DNA from: Candidatus Zixiibacteriota bacterium
GTDB lineage: Bacteria; Blakebacterota; Blakebacteria; Blakebacterales; Blakebacteraceae
DNA: 6,238 nt
Direction: 5' to 3'
NCBI GenBank assembly: GCA_030604325.1
Contig: JAUVWC010000087.1
Span: forward strand, 1 to 6,238
The notes below the pieces were generated by a model that did not search any database, was not told where the DNA came from, and saw nothing but the letters and a program-made list of their open reading frames with translations. Shown here piece by piece: positions 5,936-6,238 of the stretch. The position numbers were made by a program, and so were the translations under genes. The stretch's first letter is position 1, and each line of letters opens with the position of its first letter.

Positions 5936-6238
5936 CTACACCTCGGATTGACGGTGGCTGTACCCGCCCGGTAGGAGGGATCGACTCCACCCGTCACCGT
6001 GTAAAACCACCGCCGGTTCTCCTTCTTCGATTCTCCCAATCACCGTCAGCTGCCCTTCCCCTCCCAGCCCGGCGTCGGCGAGCGCCGGATGTTCTGGGGC
6101 CAGTGTGACGAGCAGTTCATACTCCTCGCCTGAATCGATGGCGAAGTAGACCGCATCCAGCCCGGCTTGCCCACCGCCAGGCCCCCCGGCACCCACCCCG
6201 TCCGTTTCCCGGGCCGACTCCGATCTCCTCGCCCGCCA
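5936..6238 (-). CDS. thiL: Thiamine-monophosphate kinase ThiL, C-terminal part (5' end outside window)
   Basis: ThiL phosphorylates thiamine monophosphate with ATP to give thiamine pyrophosphate, the last step of cofactor synthesis, in the cytoplasm. Only about the last 100 residues are present; the frame stays open to the right edge, beyond an internal GTG at 6196. The call rests on FAIDSGEEYELLVTLAP, which aligns with the family's GGEDYELLFT block, on LTVIGRIEEGE, matching the usual IGrv turn, and on the terminal GGYSH, matching the family's G-Y-D-H ending. Before the block lies an unusual Arg/Ser-rich, then Gly/Pro-rich stretch (about 6165-6230). Gly-Glu-Asp is replaced by Gly-Glu-Glu and the first Gly by Ser, so the match is somewhat divergent. 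Another member of the AIR synthase/ThiL superfamily is possible but less likely. It is the first visible gene of the operon, 25 nt before the phosphatase gene. Confidence 0.82.
   Translation of the reverse strand, partial: WRARRSESARETDGVGAGGPGGGQAGLDAVYFAIDSGEEYELLVTLAPEHPALADAGLGGEGQLTVIGRIEEGEPAVVLHGDGWSRSLLPGGYSHRQSEV

Noticed and set aside
1..6238. CRISPR array, tRNA/rRNA, insertion sequence, riboswitch or phage element
   Set aside because: No direct repeat array, tRNA-like cloverleaf, transposase or terminal inverted repeats were seen. The window is almost entirely coding, so there is no room for a leader riboswitch; one upstream of thiL would lie outside the window.

Overview
The window is a compact, high-GC bacterial stretch (roughly 60% GC by eye) in which every supportable gene lies on the minus strand. 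It reads as one operon running from the right edge to the left edge. Transcription order is: thiL (3' end only), a HAD phosphatase, acpS, nnrD, a YibQ-type divergent polysaccharide deacetylase, pdxJ, and a secreted M14 zinc carboxypeptidase whose 3' end is cut off by the left edge. Gaps between genes are 27 nt or less and two junctions overlap, so no stretch over 300 bases lacks a gene. I see no internal promoter, terminator, RNA gene, repeat array or mobile element.

Organism: the identical strand, Shine-Dalgarno sequences (AAGGAGG, GGGAGG, GAGG, GGAG) and housekeeping content point to a chromosomal core region. A YibQ-family deacetylase and a signal-peptide-bearing M14 peptidase fit a diderm bacterium. 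PdxJ implies de novo vitamin B6 synthesis from deoxyxylulose 5-phosphate. The phylum cannot be fixed from sequence alone. A high-GC environmental lineage, such as Gemmatimonadota or a related group, is a guess.

Layout: 5936-6238 is the ThiL C-terminus (thiamine pyrophosphate). 5233-5910 is a HAD subfamily IA hydrolase. 4859-5236 is AcpS (phosphopantetheine transfer to acyl carrier protein). 3240-4853 is bifunctional NnrD (repair of hydrated NAD(P)H). 2002-3240 is a membrane-anchored deacetylase-fold protein with an extra N-terminal region. 1277-1999 is PdxJ (pyridoxine 5'-phosphate synthase). 1-1249 is the M14 peptidase.

Four enzymes (ThiL, AcpS, NnrD, PdxJ) make, attach or repair cofactors: TPP, 4'-phosphopantetheine, NAD(P)H and PLP. 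Two envelope-directed proteins share the transcript. The points worth a second look are the mix of cofactor and envelope functions, the unusual N-terminus of the deacetylase, the unassigned phosphatase inside a cofactor operon, and the tight start/stop coupling. Nothing here amounts to a clearly undescribed defence or mobile system.
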